NCBI GenBank assembly: GCA_903854075.1
Contig: CAINVI010000009.1
Coordinates: forward strand, 1-16,695
Reading direction: 5' to 3'
DNA length: 16,695 nt
Source: Candidatus Pollutiaquabacter sp.
GTDB taxonomy: Bacteria; Bacteroidota; Bacteroidia; AKYH767-A; 2013-40CM-41-45
The translations under genes and the position numbers were made by a program. Below the pieces are notes generated by a model. That model made no database searches. It saw only the letters and a list, made by a program, of their open reading frames with translations, and was not told the DNA's origin. Positions 14,280-16,695 of this stretch are shown in pieces. Numbering within the stretch: the stretch's first letter is position 1; each line of letters opens with the position of its first letter.

Positions 14280-16106
14280 TCATTCTTCCGGAGACGATTC
14301 CGTTGGCTGCGCATTAAAATAATACCAAACTTTCTCCGCTTTCGAATTTCCAATCACTTCGGCTAATTGATCCATGGGCGCAGCTTTTATTTGCTTGACG
14401 GATTTGAATACGCGTAATAATTCTTTTGAGGTTGCTTCGCCGATTCCCGGAATATCGTTCAACGCTGTTTTTATCGTTCCTTTATCGCGGCGTTTGCGGT
14501 GGTGGGTAATCCCGAAGCGATGCACTTCGTCGCGCAGCTGTTGTATAATCCGTAGTGTTTCACTTTTCTTATCGATATACAAAGGATACGGATCTTCCGG
14601 GTAATAAATCTCTTCCAGTTTTTTGGCAATACCGATGATCGCGATTTTCCCGCGTAGTCCGAGTTGTTCAAGGCTGTTTACCGCCGAACTCAACTGACCT
14701 TTTCCACCGTCAATGATAATCAGCTGCGGAAGTTCCTGCGCCTCCTCCAACATCCTTTTATAGCGACGATGTATCACCTCCTCCATCGATGCAAAGTCGT
14801 CCGGACCTTCTACCGTCTTGATATTGAAATGACGATAATCTTTCTTGGACGGTTTACCATCTCGAAATACGCTCATCGCTGCGACGGGATAAGCACCCTG
14901 AAAATTCGAGTTGTCAAAACACTCGATGTGTCGCGGCAATGTAGTCAACCGAAGGTCTTTTTTCATGGTCTCCATCAGCCGCAACACTTTGTTTTCCGGA
15001 TGCTGCTTCTCGAGCTGTAATTGCTTTTCCCGAATATAATTCCGCACATTGGATTCCGAAAGGAGCAAAAGGTGTTTTTTATCGCCAATCTTCGGAACGG
15101 TTACTACCACGCCTGGAATCTCGAGCGGGATTTCGAAGGGCAGAATAATTTCCGTGGCTTCACTGTAGAAGCGAGTACGTAAATCGGCCATCGCCATTTC
15201 CAGTAACTCCTCTTTGGTCTCTTCCAGCTTACGTTTCATTTCTAAGGTATGCCCTTGGATCACTGCACCATTCATAATACGCAAGAAGTTAACGTAGGCG
15301 GAGTCTTCTTCCATTTGCAGCGAAAAAACATCGACATTGTGTATCGAAGGGTTGACAACAACCGATTTACGCTGGAACTTCTCCAGATCATCGAGCTTTT
15401 CCTTGATGGATTGCGCCTGTTCAAATGCATAGTTGGCAGCATAGTCCTGCATCAACATTTTCAGATGTCCGATGACCATCTGTGTATTTCCTTTCAGGAT
15501 GTGACGGATATCACGGATCGAGGCATCATATTGTTCCTGAGATTGTAATCCTTCACAAGGACCGAGACAATTTCCAATCTGGTATTCAAGACAAACACGA
15601 AATTTTTTCTTGCTGATGTTCTCCGCTGTAAGCGACAATGTACAATTGCGAAGTTTGAACAATTTTGAAACAAGTTCGAGCAACGTGTTCACCATTTTCC
15701 CTGACGTGAAGGGACCAAAATATTCCGATCCGTCGCGTATAATCTTGCGAGTGGAAAATACACGCGGGAACCGCTCTTTCTTGATACAGATCCACGGATA
15801 CGTTTTGTCGTCCTTAAGACTGACATTATAGCGTGGTTGATGTTTCTTGATCAGGTTGTTTTCGAGCAACAACGCATCCATCTCCGTGTCAACGACGATA
15901 GTACGTATATCGGCGATCTTTTTCACCATCACCGTCGTCTTCCCGCTTTCGTGTCGGTCTTTTTGGAAATAGGAACTCACCCGCTTCTTGAGCGACTTTG
16001 CTTTACCGATGTAAAGTAGTTTATCTTCCTTGTCGTAGAACTGATACACGCCCGGCTGATCGGGTAAAGCGGCCAGCAGATTGGAGATATGTTCGTTCGC
16101 CGACAT
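14280..16106 (-). CDS. uvrC: UvrABC excinuclease subunit C
   Basis: A 608-residue nucleotide-excision-repair nuclease that cuts on both sides of a lesion in the UvrB-DNA complex. An N-terminal GIY-YIG nuclease (about 16-95) shows GVYQF (19-23), LYIGKAKSLKKR (31-42) with R42, and the metal ligand E82. Four cysteines, C155, C172, C180 and C184, match the placement of the cluster reported to hold an Fe-S centre in E. coli UvrC. A UVR domain (about 212-248) should bind UvrB. The RNase H-like second nuclease (about 255-545) has D398 (ECFDNSN), D466 (IIIDGGKGQ) and H529 as probable catalytic triad. A helix-hairpin-helix segment (551-587, DIPGIGEATSKELL) binds DNA. It starts 15 bp after the upstream peptidase stop in the same direction, so the two are probably co-transcribed. 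The enzyme looks complete. Confidence 0.98.
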   Translation of the reverse strand: MSANEHISNLLAALPDQPGVYQFYDKEDKLLYIGKAKSLKKRVSSYFQKDRHESGKTTVMVKKIADIRTIVVDTEMDALLLENNLIKKHQPRYNVSLKDDKTYPWICIKKERFPRVFSTRKIIRDGSEYFGPFTSGKMVNTLLELVSKLFKLRNCTLSLTAENISKKKFRVCLEYQIGNCLGPCEGLQSQEQYDASIRDIRHILKGNTQMVIGHLKMLMQDYAANYAFEQAQSIKEKLDDLEKFQRKSVVVNPSIHNVDVFSLQMEEDSAYVNFLRIMNGAVIQGHTLEMKRKLEETKEELLEMAMADLRTRFYSEATEIILPFEIPLEIPGVVVTVPKIGDKKHLLLLSESNVRNYIREKQLQLEKQHPENKVLRLMETMKKDLRLTTLPRHIECFDNSNFQGAYPVAAMSVFRDGKPSKKDYRHFNIKTVEGPDDFASMEEVIHRRYKRMLEEAQELPQLIIIDGGKGQLSSAVNSLEQLGLRGKIAIIGIAKKLEEIYYPEDPYPLYIDKKSETLRIIQQLRDEVHRFGITHHRKRRDKGTIKTALNDIPGIGEATSKELLRVFKSVKQIKAAPMDQLAEVIGNSKAEKVWYYFNAQPTESSPEE

Positions 16107-16121
16107 GTATCGGTGCTGCGA

Positions 16122-16695
16122 TTAGAGTCCGTACTGACTCAACAGATAAACAATGGATGTCATCGTACCTGCACCGAGTAATAATTCGCGTTTATTGATG
16201 CGGTCAAACGTATCTGTAGCAGCATGGTGAACGTCAAAATAGCGCTGTGATTCTACTACGAGTCCGATGAGTGGCGTACCGGTAGCATTTTGCAAATGTC
16301 CGATATCAGCGCCACCATGTTCTTCGTCAAAATTCCAGATGTTATACGGACGGAAAAGTGGCTCCCACTGGCGAACAATTTTTTTCTTCTCTTCAGGCAT
16401 CTGTAGTCCGAGTCCAAATGGTACGAATCCGCCGGCATCACTTTCAATAGCAGCGATATGTTTCTCTTGTGAAGCAGCAGCTACCTCCGCATATTTTCTG
16501 CCGCCTTTAGTTCCATTTTCTTCGTTCATGAAAGCTACGATACGTATTGTACGCTTGGGTTTCCAACCCAATGCTTTGAGCGTGCGGATGATTTCTATCG
16601 ACTGTACAATTCCGGCACCATCGTCGTGAGCGCCATCGCCGGTATCCCAGGAATCCAGGTGACCGCCGGCAACGATGATCTCCTGAGGCTTCTCC
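16122..16695 (-). CDS. M28 family peptidase, carboxypeptidase Q-like (C-terminal part, runs off the window)
   Basis: The frame is open from the right edge to the stop at 16122 and gives the last 190 residues of an M28 peptidase. The 5' part lies outside. The fragment shows zinc-site signatures: GGHLDSWDTGDGAHDDGAG (H12, D14 and bridging D24, counted within the fragment), FMNEENG (catalytic E58, ligand E59), ESDAGG (ligand D86) and DVHHAATDT (H156 or H157). GGHLDSWD and EHGGADIGHL resemble carboxypeptidase Q (plasma glutamate carboxypeptidase), a dipeptidase or aminopeptidase group usually exported. The domain is not the same subtype as the PDZ-bearing M28 protein at 11518-13194. Its stop lies 15 bp before uvrC, suggesting one transcript. 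The signal peptide, which would fix its location, is not visible. Confidence 0.9.
   Translation of the reverse strand, partial: EKPQEIIVAGGHLDSWDTGDGAHDDGAGIVQSIEIIRTLKALGWKPKRTIRIVAFMNEENGTKGGRKYAEVAAASQEKHIAAIESDAGGFVPFGLGLQMPEEKKKIVRQWEPLFRPYNIWNFDEEHGGADIGHLQNATGTPLIGLVVESQRYFDVHHAATDTFDRINKRELLLGAGTMTSIVYLLSQYGL

Noticed and set aside
16122..16571. Reading the right-hand peptidase as a complete 149-residue gene starting at a TTG
   Set aside because: The same frame continues upstream to the window edge and encodes the zinc-binding GGHLDSWD and HDDGAG motifs, so the TTG is an internal Leu codon and the gene is cut by the window.
1..16695. A novel defence, mobile or biosynthetic system
   Set aside because: No transposase, integrase, phage gene, toxin-antitoxin pair, CRISPR array, reverse transcriptase or biosynthetic cluster was seen. 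All full-length genes belong to known families, and no gap exceeds 300 bp.

Overview
The window reads as ordinary chromosomal DNA from a member of the Bacteroidota, probably an environmental lineage. The supports are: TAnnTTTG-type -7 promoter boxes in front of several genes; almost no Shine-Dalgarno sequences; a LytS/LytTR two-component pair; Bacteroidota-style lipoproteins and secreted proteins; and a gpsA carrying the GPCHAEEVA variant of its signature. No rRNA, tRNA, mobile element, phage gene or CRISPR array is visible, and coding density is high.

Left part (1-7398, all minus strand). Transcription runs from right to left through a tripartite RND efflux system: lipoprotein adaptor, inner-membrane pump, then TolC-type outer-membrane channel. 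After a 99-bp gap comes a LytS-type sensor kinase and a LytTR response regulator. Pump/channel and kinase/regulator each overlap by 4 bp (ATGA). The N-terminus of an unidentified secreted protein runs off the left edge. The layout suggests a locally regulated export system. The kinase has a very His-rich predicted periplasmic loop, which raises the untested idea of a metal signal.

Middle (7399-9869). A 190-bp divergent region separates the efflux operon from an L-Ala-D/L-Glu-type dipeptide epimerase on the plus strand. That gene converges, across a small dyad, on a minus-strand bifunctional phosphoglucose/phosphomannose isomerase. The isomerase and lysS diverge from a 158-bp region carrying a -7 box for each direction.

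Right part (9870-16695). The plus strand carries lysS with a strong intrinsic terminator, then a lipoprotein M28 aminopeptidase with PA and PDZ domains, then gpsA with a well-formed promoter. gpsA converges on uvrC (minus), which lies 15 bp downstream of a carboxypeptidase Q-like M28 peptidase truncated by the right edge. These are mostly metabolic, translation, repair and secreted-peptidase genes.

I found no convincing undescribed system. The best leads are the His-rich sensor beside the efflux operon, a 16-bp dyad at the efflux promoter, and promoters placed so close to start codons that several mRNAs may be leaderless or nearly so.
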